NCBI GenBank assembly: GCA_031460455.1
Contig: JAVKTQ010000001.1
Span: 124,001 to 188,000, forward strand
From: Sporomusaceae bacterium
GTDB taxonomy: Bacteria > Bacillota > Negativicutes > Sporomusales > UBA7701
Length of the DNA: 64,000 nt
Reading direction: 5' to 3'
Shown here piece after piece: positions 25,884-34,452 of this stretch (within the stretch, counting starts at the first letter, position 1; each line of letters begins with the position of its first letter). The position numbers and the translations under genes were made by a program. Under the pieces are notes generated by a model. The model was not told the DNA's origin. It did not search any database and was given only the letters and a program-made list of their open reading frames with translations.

Positions 25884-26273
25884 ATGCTCGCCGTCGATCT
25901 TGTAGGTTTAATACTCACCGTCTGCCTCACCGGGCTGCGCTACCCTCACTGCGTCCTCGGCGCGGCCGTCATCCACGACCTGGGGTCCATCCTCACGGCC
26001 CTCTTTTTTCAGGGGCGTGTAGATGCCATCATCGCCGCCGGCGCCTTCGGCACTACAGCCGTCAGCGGCGTAAAGGCCGGTGCGCCGGCAGTGGCGGTGG
26101 CGCTCGGCGGGCCGCTGGCCAACTACCTTGTCGGCGCTAGCCTCGGCGGGGCGGCATGGGAAAAAACGTCCCGCCTGCTTAACCCCGGGGCGGCGCTCAA
26201 ACAGCCCTTCGCCGTCGTGAACCTGCGGCTGGCCATCCTGTCGGCCGCCGCCGCCCTCTGGCAGCTTATCTGA
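25884..26273 (+). CDS. Unknown membrane protein within the spoVA operon
   Basis: The 129-residue product has three or four hydrophobic segments and is rich in Ala, Gly, Leu and Val. VIHDLGSI near residue 30 and ALGGPLANYLVG near residue 73 loosely recall the HExxH and AGPLxN segments of site-2 proteases, but the catalytic Glu and second His are missing, so protease activity is unlikely. ATG 25884 follows GGAGGGAAGC, 11 bp after spoVAE. Operon position suggests a forespore membrane role in spore maturation or dipicolinate handling; function unknown. Confidence 0.7.
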   Translation: MLAVDLVGLILTVCLTGLRYPHCVLGAAVIHDLGSILTALFFQGRVDAIIAAGAFGTTAVSGVKAGAPAVAVALGGPLANYLVGASLGGAAWEKTSRLLNPGAALKQPFAVVNLRLAILSAAAALWQLI

Positions 26274-26291
26274 ATACGGGGAGATGCACTG

Positions 26292-26990
26292 ATGAGAAAT
26301 ACGGCACGGAGGTCCGGTGGCCAGTACGGACGCCGCCGGGATGAAGAGTACGGGCGCGATGAAGGCGACCAGAAACAGAGCGAAAGCCGCGATCCAAACA
26401 CCGACAGCCTCATAGCCGACATGGCCAAAGGCTTCGTCGAAGCACAGGCCAAGATAGCCGGCGCGCCTGACGGCGGCCCTAATCAGGAAATGTTAGCCAT
26501 GCTCGAAAGAATCAGCCTTCAACTGTCGCAGCTGCAGAACGCGCCGGCGGGCGGACAGCAAACCGGCGGGCAGCAGCAGGGGGGGCAACAGACACAAGGA
26601 GGCGGGCAGGGGAAAGAAGGCCGTCAGGAGGAACTCAGCGCGCTTTTCAGCCGGCTGCTGGCCGAAAACAAACCGGACGGGCCGCAAAGCGGCGGGGCAC
26701 GGCAGGGCGCCGGCACTCAGCAGCGAGCCGGTGGCGCACAGCCGGACGGCGGCAATCAGCAGCAACCAGGGCAAAAACGCGGCAATCAGACAAACGGTCA
26801 GTCGGCCGGCGGCGAGAAAGCCTCTTCGGCGCAGACGGCCGCCCAGGCGCTCGCCCAGGCCCAGTACGAGCTTGCCAACGAACTAGAAGCAAGCCTGACA
26901 AAACTCAAACAAGTTATCAGCGAGAGCGAAAAACTGGCCGACAAAATAAGCAACCTGCTCGGTCAGGAAAGCAGCTCTCGCCAGACATGA
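26292..26990 (+). CDS. Low-complexity Gln/Gly-rich protein within the spoVA operon
   Basis: The 232-residue protein has a charged N-terminus, a short helix near residues 60-85 (MLAMLERISLQLSQL), a long Gln/Gly/Ala-rich region (about 85-175) and a C-terminal amphipathic, coiled-coil-like helix (about 185-227). There is no signal peptide or membrane segment. The layout suggests a spore structural or assembly protein held by two helices around a flexible linker; this is inference. It lies between the unknown membrane gene and spoVAEa, which it nearly touches. Confidence 0.65.
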   Translation: MRNTARRSGGQYGRRRDEEYGRDEGDQKQSESRDPNTDSLIADMAKGFVEAQAKIAGAPDGGPNQEMLAMLERISLQLSQLQNAPAGGQQTGGQQQGGQQTQGGGQGKEGRQEELSALFSRLLAENKPDGPQSGGARQGAGTQQRAGGAQPDGGNQQQPGQKRGNQTNGQSAGGEKASSAQTAAQALAQAQYELANELEASLTKLKQVISESEKLADKISNLLGQESSSRQT

Positions 26991-26999
26991 GGTGGAATT

Positions 27000-27590
27000 T
27001 TGACAGATAAAGTCAGGGTAATAATCGTAACCGACGGCGACCGCTGCGCCCAGCACGCCGTGGAAAGCATCGCCGCCGAACTGGGACTGCGGTGCATATC
27101 CGCCTCAGGCGGCAACCCGACGCCGATCAGCGGCCGCGAGATCGTGGACTTGGTCAAAACCGTTCCCCACGACCCGGTGCTGGTCATGTTCGACGACCGT
27201 GGCCGACGCGACAAAGGCAAAGGCGAAACAGCTATGGAGTATGTCGCCTCCCACCCGGACATAGAAGTGCTCGGGGCGGTGGCGGTTGCCTCCAACACCA
27301 CCGGCATCCAGGGTGTTGCCGCCGACGCCTGTATCAGCGGCGACGGACAGGTGGTGGACAACGCCGTCGACAAATACGGCCAGGAGAAAGTGACCGGCCG
27401 CGACCGGACGATCGTCAACGGCGACACCGTCGACGTGCTCAACGAGGTTGAAATACCGGTCATTATCGGCGTCGGCGACATCGGCAAGATGGACAAGGCT
27501 GACGACATCCGCCGCGGGGCGCCGGTCACCCGTAAAGCCATCGAGGAGATATTGAAACGGAGTGGCGTCAGCTATGCAAGAAGCACGTAA
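27000..27590 (+). CDS. spoVAEa: SpoVAEa-like stage V sporulation protein AE
   Basis: The 196-residue soluble protein begins VRVIIVTDGDRCAQHAVE and continues with CISASGGNPTP and VMFDDRGRRDKGKGETAME, the pattern of SpoVAEa. It is encoded before spoVAF as in Bacillus; the precise role in dipicolinate transport or germination is not settled. The start is TTG 27000 after GAGGTGG. The last codons overlap the start of spoVAF. Confidence 0.85.
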   Translation: MTDKVRVIIVTDGDRCAQHAVESIAAELGLRCISASGGNPTPISGREIVDLVKTVPHDPVLVMFDDRGRRDKGKGETAMEYVASHPDIEVLGAVAVASNTTGIQGVAADACISGDGQVVDNAVDKYGQEKVTGRDRTIVNGDTVDVLNEVEIPVIIGVGDIGKMDKADDIRRGAPVTRKAIEEILKRSGVSYARST

Positions 27591-29091
27591 AATAGACAGC
27601 GACATCGACAAAAACATCAACTACCTCAAAGATCTCCTCGGCGTCGGCGAAACATACGATATCGTCTTCCGCGAGTTCAAGATCGGGCGGCGGCGGGCGG
27701 CCACCTTCTCCATCAACGGCATGACCAACGACGTCGTCCTCACCAACGTCTACCAGGCTGTCATGACCTGCCACCCCGAAGAACTGAGCATCAACACCCT
27801 CAACAAAGTTTTCTACCAGCGACTGCCCCATTCCCAGGTCAAACTCCTCGACAACATGAACGACAGCCTTGTCAGCATGCTGTCGGGAGAGATGCTGCTG
27901 TTCATCGAAGGCGAGGAACAGGTCATCGTCGTCGACGCCCGCGCCTACCCCGTGCGCTCGCCGTCGGAATCCAACATCGAAAAAGTTACCAGGGGCTCCC
28001 GCGACTCGTTCGTCGAAACCATCCCCTTCAACACCGCCCTCATCCGCCGCCGTCTCCGCGACGCCAACCTCCGCTTCGAAATCGTCAAAATAGGCGCCCG
28101 CTCCAAAACCGACGTCGCCATCTGCTATATCAAGGACATCACCAACCCCGGATTGGTGGAAACCGTCAAGAAAAGGCTCAACGACATTGCCATCGACGGC
28201 GTGCCGATGGCGGAAAAAGCGGTCGAGGAATTCATCACCCTCGGCAGCAAATGGAACCCCCTGCCCAAGGTCCGCTACACCGAACGCCCCGACGTCGCCG
28301 CCGTGCACCTCCTCGAAGGCCATATCTGCCTCGTCGTGGACACCTCGCCCAGCATCCTCATACTGCCCACCACCTTCTGGCACCATGTCCAGCATGTCGA
28401 GGAATTCCGCCAGAACATGACCGCCGGTACCTTCCTTCGCCTGGTCCGCCTGGGAGCGGTGCTGCTGTCGCTGTTGCTCCCTCCCCTGTGGCTCGCCTTC
28501 GCCCTCCAGCCGCGGCTGCTGCCGGAAACGCTCGCCTTCCTCGGGCCGCGCGATCCAGGCATAATCCCCCTCGGGTTCCAGTTCCTCCTGGCCGAATTCG
28601 GCGTCGAAATGGTGCGGATGGCCACCGTCCACGTCCCCTCTGCCCAGTCCACCGCCCTCGGTTTTATTGGCGCCTTCATGCTCGGCGAATACGCCAGCCG
28701 CGTCGGCCTGTTCGGCAACGAAGCAATATTCTACATTGCCGTCGCCACCGTCGGTACCTTCGCCACCCCCAGCTTCGAACTGGCCATGGCCGTCAGGCTG
28801 TTCCGCATCCTCCTCCTGGCGCTCGTCATCGTCTTCAAGCTGCCCGGCCTGCTCGCCGGCCTCGCCTTCGTCCTGCTGGTCACAGCTATGACCAAATCCT
28901 TCGGCGTACCCTACCTGTGGCCGGCCATGCCCTTCAACTACAAGGCCATGAAAGACGTCATCTTCCGGCTGCCGCTCCCCAGCAAGCTGCTCAGGCCGGC
29001 AGTGCTCAAACCCCAGGACCCCGACCGCCTTGAAGACAACCGGCAAGGGAAACAGGGCGGCCCGAAAAAAAACAACGAGGATAAAAAATGA
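27574..29091 (+). CDS. spoVAF: SpoVAF, GerA-family spore germination protein
   Basis: The 505-residue protein has a large soluble N-terminal part (about 1-285) and four to five membrane helices (about 285-460), the A-subunit architecture of Ger receptors. SpoVAF-type members sit in spoVA operons and support germinant-triggered dipicolinate release. ATG 27574 is chosen, with GGAG 11 bp upstream; GTG 27562 is an in-frame alternative. The TGA at 29089-29091 lies at the edge of a bidirectional terminator. Confidence 0.9.
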   Translation: MQEARKIDSDIDKNINYLKDLLGVGETYDIVFREFKIGRRRAATFSINGMTNDVVLTNVYQAVMTCHPEELSINTLNKVFYQRLPHSQVKLLDNMNDSLVSMLSGEMLLFIEGEEQVIVVDARAYPVRSPSESNIEKVTRGSRDSFVETIPFNTALIRRRLRDANLRFEIVKIGARSKTDVAICYIKDITNPGLVETVKKRLNDIAIDGVPMAEKAVEEFITLGSKWNPLPKVRYTERPDVAAVHLLEGHICLVVDTSPSILILPTTFWHHVQHVEEFRQNMTAGTFLRLVRLGAVLLSLLLPPLWLAFALQPRLLPETLAFLGPRDPGIIPLGFQFLLAEFGVEMVRMATVHVPSAQSTALGFIGAFMLGEYASRVGLFGNEAIFYIAVATVGTFATPSFELAMAVRLFRILLLALVIVFKLPGLLAGLAFVLLVTAMTKSFGVPYLWPAMPFNYKAMKDVIFRLPLPSKLLRPAVLKPQDPDRLEDNRQGKQGGPKKNNEDKK

Positions 29092-29119
29092 AAAAACCCG
29101 CCGCCGGCGGGTTTTTTCA
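29089..29119. terminator. Bidirectional terminator between spoVAF and the lipoprotein gene
   Basis: AAAAAACCCGCC (29091-29102), loop GCC, GGCGGGTTTTTT (29106-29117): a 12-bp perfect stem with A and T runs in both orientations. It spans exactly the gap between the two convergent stop codons. Confidence 0.9.
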
Positions 29120-29860
29120 TTTGCCGCGATAATACTCACGAATCTTGCCCAAACTTTCGTTCAGACTTGTCACCTGTTCCTCGGCCGCTCCCTGGCTCTC
29201 GGCGTTGACGGCATCCTTAAGCTGCTTCACGTGAGCGTGGGTAACCGTCACCGGCCCGAGCACTCCCAGTTGCTCCATCGTCGGTTTGGCGTTGTTCCAG
29301 GTATCCTCAAGTCCCTTGACCTTCGACGCCGCTTTGCTCCAGTTCTTGTCCGCCACATAAAAGCTCACGCTGCGGACGGCGTTGCCGACGGCGACCAGAT
29401 CGGCGACGGGGGACAGCTTATACGACTTGCCGATGTCGCTCACGCCGCCCATGAACTTGTTCAGATTCTCGTAAGACGCCGTTACCTTCTTGTCCATCAC
29501 GCTTGTCGCCAGCTTGCCGACCGCTTCGTCGGCTTCCTTAACGCCCTTCTTGTCGCCCACCGCCTCCTTGGTCTGCTGCCAGACGGACTGGAGATTATAA
29601 AGGCCCGCCTCGGCCTGCTGCCAGTTCTCTTTGTTGATTCCCTCGAATACCGTACCGGCAATCGCCTCAAGATCGTAAAGCAGGGCGGGGGCTGAGACGA
29701 ACCGCTCCATCACGGGTGGATTGGGTTTGACGTCCCCCGGTTTTCCGGCCGGCCCGATCTCCGGTTTCTTCGCAGGGCCCATGAGGCCGCAACCGGCCAG
29801 AATGGCGGCGGCGAAAACCACGGCAGCGACCCCCGCTGCGAACATCTTATAATGCCGCAA
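29117..29860 (-). CDS. Putative lipoprotein, unknown function
   Basis: The 247-residue product has a lipoprotein signal: a short basic start MRHYK, a hydrophobic stretch, and a lipobox ILAGC with the modified Cys at residue 24. A Pro/Gly/Lys linker follows, then a helix-rich domain (about 55-247) with repeated Trp-containing helices such as NKENWQQAEAGLYNLQ and ADKNWSKAASKVKGLEDTW. TTG 29860 is chosen because AAGGAGGG precedes it by 6 bp. It is expected on the outer face of the cytoplasmic membrane. Transcribed towards spoVAF, with its own promoter near 29900. Confidence 0.78.
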   Translation of the reverse strand: MRHYKMFAAGVAAVVFAAAILAGCGLMGPAKKPEIGPAGKPGDVKPNPPVMERFVSAPALLYDLEAIAGTVFEGINKENWQQAEAGLYNLQSVWQQTKEAVGDKKGVKEADEAVGKLATSVMDKKVTASYENLNKFMGGVSDIGKSYKLSPVADLVAVGNAVRSVSFYVADKNWSKAASKVKGLEDTWNNAKPTMEQLGVLGPVTVTHAHVKQLKDAVNAESQGAAEEQVTSLNESLGKIREYYRGK

Positions 29861-29974
29861 AAGCAACCCTCCTTTTCCCCATAGCATGTACGCCGGTCGG
29901 AGACTTTATTCTTCGCAGGGGGATATTGACACCGCCCGGCGTATATACTAAAATGAAACCAATTAAATACCCGT

Positions 29975-30220
29975 GTTGTATAGAGGTGCGGGCGATTATC
30001 AGTACCTGGGGCGAGCTTGCCGAAGCGATGAGCCGCAGGGAAAGGAATACCCGCCGAAGCCGGTGTTTTCGGGCAGAAAACTCGGCTGGGCTTGTGGCTG
30101 AACAAGCACAAGACTGTCATCCGGCGTATCCGCGCCGGGTGGAGCGCTATCTCACCGGCAAGAAAGTCTTTCTTTGAAGACGCGCGGTTGTGAGGTAGCT
30201 TGCAACCGCTTTTGTATTTT
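29975..30220 (+). promoter_or_regulatory. Lysine riboswitch (L box) with terminator, upstream of lysA
   Basis: The core AGAGGTGC (29982-29989), the CCCGCCGAAGCCGG segment, CGGCTGGGCT, GACTGTCAT and the closing GGAGCGCTATCTCAC match the lysine riboswitch. In the off state GCGGTTG (30184-30190) pairs with CAACCGC (30203-30209), followed by TTTTGTATTTT. The 3' P1 strand GCTATCTCAC (30146-30155) can instead pair with GTGAGGTAGC (30190-30199), which breaks that terminator. Lysine binding stabilises P1 and so stops lysA transcription. Confidence 0.93.
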
Positions 30221-30259
30221 GTATCCGCCAATTCCGTCAACACCGAAAGGAGAATCCCC

Positions 30260-31594
30260 ATGAACCTTCACGGCACAATGCGCATCAACGAGGCCGGCCA
30301 TCTTGAAATCGGCGGCTGCGACACGGTGGACCTGGCCCGCCAGTTCGGCACCCCCCTCTACGTCATGGACGAAGCCCTGCTGCGCGATAATTGCCGCGCC
30401 TACGTCGAATCCTTCCAAAAACACTACCCGAACTCGGAAGTCATATACGCCAGCAAAGTCTTCTCCACCATGGCCATGTGCCGGCTGGTGGCCGAAGAGG
30501 ACATGGGGCTCGACGTCGTCTCCGGCGGCGAACTCTACACCGCGCTGGCCAGCGGTTTCTCGCCCGGCCGCATCTACTTCCACGGCAACAACAAATCGCC
30601 CGAGGAACTGGAAATGGCCCTCGAGGCCCGCGTTGGCCGCTACGTCGTCGACAACTTCTGTGAAATGGATATCCTCAACGAACTTGCCCGCCAGCGCAAA
30701 ACAAAAGCCAAAATCCTCATCAGGGTATCGCCCGGCATCGACGCCCACACCCACCATTACATCAAAACCGGCATGATCGACTCCAAATTCGGCCTCGCCA
30801 TCGCCAACGGCCAGGCGCTGATGGGCGTCGAAAAGGCGCTCGGCATGAAAAACCTCGAATTCAAAGGCATCCATTGCCACATCGGCTCGCAGATCTTCGA
30901 CCTCAACTCCTACAAAGAAGCGGCCGCCACCATGATGGCCTTCGTCAAAGAGATCAAAACCAAAACCGGCTACGCCTGTGAGGAACTCAACCTCGGCGGC
31001 GGTCTGGGCATCTACTACACCGAAGGCGACGCTCCCCAGCCGATTAGCGAACTCGTCGCCCTCATGACCCAAACGGTGCGCGAGATGGCAGCCGCCCACA
31101 ACCTGCCCCTGCCGAAGATCATCGTCGAACCCGGCCGGTCGATCGTCGGCGAAGCCGGCGTCACCCTCTACACCGTCGGCTCGGTCAAAGACATTCCGGG
31201 GATCCGCAAATACGTGGCCGTCGACGGCGGCATGACCGACAACCCGCGTCCCGCCCTCTACCAGGCTAAATACGAAGCCGCCCTCGCCAACAAGATGAAC
31301 GTCCCCGGCGAAGAAACCGTTTCCATCGCCGGCAAATGCTGCGAATCGGGCGACATGCTCATCTGGGACATCGAGCTGCCGCCGACCGTCCCTGGCGACA
31401 TCCTCGCCGTATCCTCCACCGGCGCCTACAACTACTCCATGGCCAGCAACTACAACCGCAACCGTCGCCCGGCCGTTGTCTTCGCCAGCGGCGGCAAGGC
31501 CGAACTGGTCGTAAAACGGGAAAGCTACGAAGACCTCGTCCGCAACGATATTGTACCGGAACGGATGCAGAACAAAGTCGCCTGCCTGGCTTAA
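30260..31594 (+). CDS. lysA: Diaminopimelate decarboxylase
   Basis: The 444-residue PLP enzyme makes L-lysine from meso-diaminopimelate. The Lys that binds PLP is in VIYASKVFS; HCHIGSQI, EPGRSIVGEAG and the CCESGD substrate motif are also present. ATG 30260 follows GAAAGGAGAATC; the frame open from 30200 would begin inside the riboswitch terminator. Expression should fall when lysine is high. lysA after spoVAF matches the Bacillus order. Confidence 0.96.
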   Translation: MNLHGTMRINEAGHLEIGGCDTVDLARQFGTPLYVMDEALLRDNCRAYVESFQKHYPNSEVIYASKVFSTMAMCRLVAEEDMGLDVVSGGELYTALASGFSPGRIYFHGNNKSPEELEMALEARVGRYVVDNFCEMDILNELARQRKTKAKILIRVSPGIDAHTHHYIKTGMIDSKFGLAIANGQALMGVEKALGMKNLEFKGIHCHIGSQIFDLNSYKEAAATMMAFVKEIKTKTGYACEELNLGGGLGIYYTEGDAPQPISELVALMTQTVREMAAAHNLPLPKIIVEPGRSIVGEAGVTLYTVGSVKDIPGIRKYVAVDGGMTDNPRPALYQAKYEAALANKMNVPGEETVSIAGKCCESGDMLIWDIELPPTVPGDILAVSSTGAYNYSMASNYNRNRRPAVVFASGGKAELVVKRESYEDLVRNDIVPERMQNKVACLA

Positions 31595-31612
31595 AAAATC
31601 ACCCGCCATTCG

Positions 31613-31643
31613 GGACCCGGCCTGCGCCGGGTCCTCATATTTT
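31613..31643 (+). terminator. Terminator after lysA
   Basis: GGACCCGGC (31613-31621), loop CTGC, GCCGGGTCC (31626-31634), then TCATATTTT. Confidence 0.82.
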
Positions 31644-31703
31644 GCATCGACGCGATTTTCTAGTATAATTTAGAAGTGAAGTCTGAAAGCGGGGGAGACC
31701 GCC

Positions 31704-32804
31704 ATGAACAACGACCCTGCTTCGCTGCTCGCCGGCCATCCCCAGGCGCAGCTTCTGGCCGACATCGGCAGGCACGCCGCCGCAGCCGGTTTCCCGGTCG
31801 CGGCCGTGGGCGGGTTTGTCCGCGACCTGCTGCTGGGCATAATAAGTCAGGATATCGACATCGTCGTCGAAGGCGATGCCATTGCCTGTGCCCGTCTTCT
31901 GGCCGGCCGCCTGGGCGGCGCCGTGACCAAAACCTCACGCTTCGGCACCGCCGTCCTCATGGCGGGCGACACCCGCATCGACCTGGCGATGGCCCGGACG
32001 GAGCGCTACCCCCACCCCGGCGCGCTGCCGGAAGTCAGCCCCGGCAAACTCGCCGACGACCTGTGGCGGCGCGATTTCACCGTCAACGCCATCGCCCTCG
32101 GCATCGGCCCGGACTGCTTCGGCGTTCTGATCGACGACGTGGGGGGGAGGGAGGACCTCCGCGAAGGCTTCATCCGCATCCTCCACCCCGCGAGCTTCAG
32201 CGACGATCCCACCCGGATGCTGCGCGCCGTCCGCCTGGCGCACCGGCTGCGTTTTTCCCTTGCCGCCGCCACCGCCGAGTGCCTGCGGGAAGCCGTCCGC
32301 GGCCGTTATTGGCTGACTGTAGGCTCCCACCGCCTTGGCCGGGAAATCCGGCTGCTCTTCCGGGAAAACGACTGGCCGGGGCTTTGCCGCAGCCTCGATA
32401 ACTGGGGACTGTTCAGCCCCCTCTTCGCTACAGGGCTGACGGCGGCGAAACTCACCGCCCTGGAGAGCATCGATGTCGCCGCCGGCTGCCTGGGGCGCTG
32501 CGGCCTGGCCTTCGAACGCACGGCGGTCGCTGCCCTGATAATCGGCGGCCGCGCCGGCTACTGGCTGCAGAGCGAAAGCGAATGCGCCCTGCCGGGCAGG
32601 CTGTCCGCCATCCGCAAGCTGCTCGCCGCGCCGGGCGCAGATGCCTGCCTGCACGGCGAGCTTGCAGATATTCCCCCGGCGATGCTTGCCTATCTATGGA
32701 TAATATGCCAAAATGAAGAGGAACGGTTACGACTGCAAACAGCGCTGGCCGGAATGCACTTGCCCCGCGAGCGGGGCGGCAATTCCAGACCAGGACACGG
32801 CTGA
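31704..32804 (+). CDS. Class II tRNA nucleotidyltransferase/poly(A) polymerase family protein
   Basis: The 366-residue enzyme has the nucleotidyltransferase head domain with AVGGFVRDLLLG and the metal motif DIDIVVEGD, then RRDFTVNAIAL and DDPTRMLRAVRLAHRLRF of the neck. It would add CCA, or part of it, to tRNA 3' ends. It is on the short side for bacterial CCA-adding enzymes (about 370-450), with a reduced tail. Family is certain; whether it adds CCA, CC, A or poly(A) cannot be read from the motifs. Confidence 0.85.
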   Translation: MNNDPASLLAGHPQAQLLADIGRHAAAAGFPVAAVGGFVRDLLLGIISQDIDIVVEGDAIACARLLAGRLGGAVTKTSRFGTAVLMAGDTRIDLAMARTERYPHPGALPEVSPGKLADDLWRRDFTVNAIALGIGPDCFGVLIDDVGGREDLREGFIRILHPASFSDDPTRMLRAVRLAHRLRFSLAAATAECLREAVRGRYWLTVGSHRLGREIRLLFRENDWPGLCRSLDNWGLFSPLFATGLTAAKLTALESIDVAAGCLGRCGLAFERTAVAALIIGGRAGYWLQSESECALPGRLSAIRKLLAAPGADACLHGELADIPPAMLAYLWIICQNEEERLRLQTALAGMHLPRERGGNSRPGHG

Positions 32805-32825
32805 GCCGTATAAGGAGGATAATTA

Positions 32826-33446
32826 GTGTTTGGCTTTGACCCTGACATGGTATTTCGCATCCCCGCCCTGCTCATAGCCCTCACCGTGCACGAATACGCC
32901 CACGCCCGCGCCGCCGTATCCCTTGGCGACCCTACGCCGCGCTACGCCGGCCGGTTGACGCTCAACCCCATCCCCCACCTCGACCCCATCGGCCTCATCA
33001 TGCTGTGGCTGTTCAGCTTCGGCTGGGCCAAGCCCGTCCCCATCAACCCCTTCAACCTCAGAAACGGCCGCTGGGGCATCCTGAGCGTCTCGCTGGCCGG
33101 ACCGGGGGCCAACCTCGTCATGGCATTTATCAGCGCCCTTGTCTTCAGCGTCGTTGCCAAGCTGCACCTCGGCACCCCTGAAATATTCAAGGTAATCCAG
33201 TGGACGTTCACCTACAACCTCATCCTGGCCGTCTTCAACCTCATCCCCGTGCCGCCGCTCGACGGCTCGCAGATAATCTCCAGCTTTCTGCCGCCGCGCC
33301 AGGCCGACGCCTTCGAACGCATCGCCCCCTACGGGCCCTTCATCCTCATGGCGCTCGTCTACCTCAAAATCATCGGCGCGGTCATCTACCCCGTCCAAGC
33401 CTTTCTCAGCAGCATCATCACCGCCATCGTAGCGTTTATCGTTTAG
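32826..33446 (+). CDS. Site-2 protease family (M50) membrane metalloprotease
   Basis: The 206-residue protein has a HExxH zinc motif HEYAH at residues 22-26 in the first helix region, a second metal-ligand segment NLIPVPPLDGSQ near residue 141, and SLAGPGANLVMA typical of YdiL/YwhC-type M50 proteins. It has about five membrane helices and no PDZ domain. Substrate unknown. GTG 32826 follows AAGGAGG. Gene order M50 protease-trpS-scpA-scpB is common in clostridial and Negativicute genomes. Confidence 0.9.
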   Translation: MFGFDPDMVFRIPALLIALTVHEYAHARAAVSLGDPTPRYAGRLTLNPIPHLDPIGLIMLWLFSFGWAKPVPINPFNLRNGRWGILSVSLAGPGANLVMAFISALVFSVVAKLHLGTPEIFKVIQWTFTYNLILAVFNLIPVPPLDGSQIISSFLPPRQADAFERIAPYGPFILMALVYLKIIGAVIYPVQAFLSSIITAIVAFIV

Positions 33447-33462
33447 GAGGAACAAAGCAACC

Positions 33463-34449
33463 ATGAGCAAAGGACGTATCTTCAGCGGCATGCAGCCGTC
33501 CGGCAAATTCCACCTCGGCAACTACCTCGGGGCCTTGGAAAACTGGGTAAAGCTCCAGTACGACTACGACTGCGTCTTCAGCATCGTCGACTGGCACGCC
33601 CTCACCTCGATGTACGAGGACACCAGCAAAATCCCCGAATACATACACGAAATGGCCCTCGACTGGCTGAGCGGCGGCCTCGACCCCGAGCGCAACATCA
33701 TCTTCGTCCAGTCCCATGTCAAAGAACACGCCGAACTCCACCTGCTGCTCTCCATGATGACTCCGCTCTCCTGGCTGGAGAGGGTGCCCAGCTACAAGGA
33801 CAAGCTCCAGCAGCTCGGCGCGATGGGCAAAGAGATTAACACCTACGGCTTCCTCGGCTACCCGGAACTTATGACCGCCGACATAATCCTCTACAAAGCC
33901 GACACCGTGCCGGTCGGCGAAGACCAGATCCCCCACGTCGAACTCTCGCGGGAAATCGTTCGCCGCTTCAACGGTATGTACGGTCCCGTCTTTCCCGAGC
34001 CCATGCATAAACTCAGCCAAGCGTCCGTGCTGCCCGGCATCGACGGCCGTAAGATGAGCAAATCATATGGCAACGAAATACCCTATGCCGCACCCCCGGA
34101 AGAACTCAAAGCCAGGGTGAGGATGATGATCACCGATCCGCAGCGCGTCAAGAAAACCGACGCCGGCGACCCCGCCGTCTGTACCGTTTACACCTTCCAC
34201 AAACTCTTCAACAAAGAAGAGCTCGAAGACATCGGCGGCAAATGCCGCACCGCCTGCATCGGCTGCGTCGACTGTAAAAAACTCCTCGCCGAGCGGATGT
34301 CCGCCAGCCTGGCCGATATCCATGCCCGGCGGTCCGCCCTTGAAGCCAACCCCGGACGGGTCAGGGAAATCCTCGTCCACGGCGCCGAACGGGCCCGCAA
34401 GATCGCCGCCGCCACCATGGAGGAAGTCCGCGCCGCCATGCGGCTGTAA
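33463..34449 (+). CDS. trpS: Tryptophanyl-tRNA synthetase
   Basis: The 328-residue class I synthetase charges tRNA-Trp. It shows the HIGH-like motif in GKFHLGNYLGAL and the KMSKS loop DGRKMSKSYGNEI, plus the signature GMQPSGKFHLG. ATG 33463 follows TAGGAGG. The 16-bp gap to the protease gene leaves no room for a T-box leader, so it is likely cotranscribed with it and with scpAB. Confidence 0.96.
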   Translation: MSKGRIFSGMQPSGKFHLGNYLGALENWVKLQYDYDCVFSIVDWHALTSMYEDTSKIPEYIHEMALDWLSGGLDPERNIIFVQSHVKEHAELHLLLSMMTPLSWLERVPSYKDKLQQLGAMGKEINTYGFLGYPELMTADIILYKADTVPVGEDQIPHVELSREIVRRFNGMYGPVFPEPMHKLSQASVLPGIDGRKMSKSYGNEIPYAAPPEELKARVRMMITDPQRVKKTDAGDPAVCTVYTFHKLFNKEELEDIGGKCRTACIGCVDCKKLLAERMSASLADIHARRSALEANPGRVREILVHGAERARKIAAATMEEVRAAMRL

Positions 34450-34452
34450 GCC

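Noticed and set aside
27568-29139. 523-codon open frame antisense to spoVAF
   Set aside because: Shadow of spoVAF; composition is Asp/Gly/Val-rich as expected for the complement of a high-GC gene.
29926-30177. 83-codon plus-strand open frame upstream of lysA
   Set aside because: It lies inside the lysine riboswitch, whose conserved RNA motifs explain the sequence; there is no ribosome-binding site.
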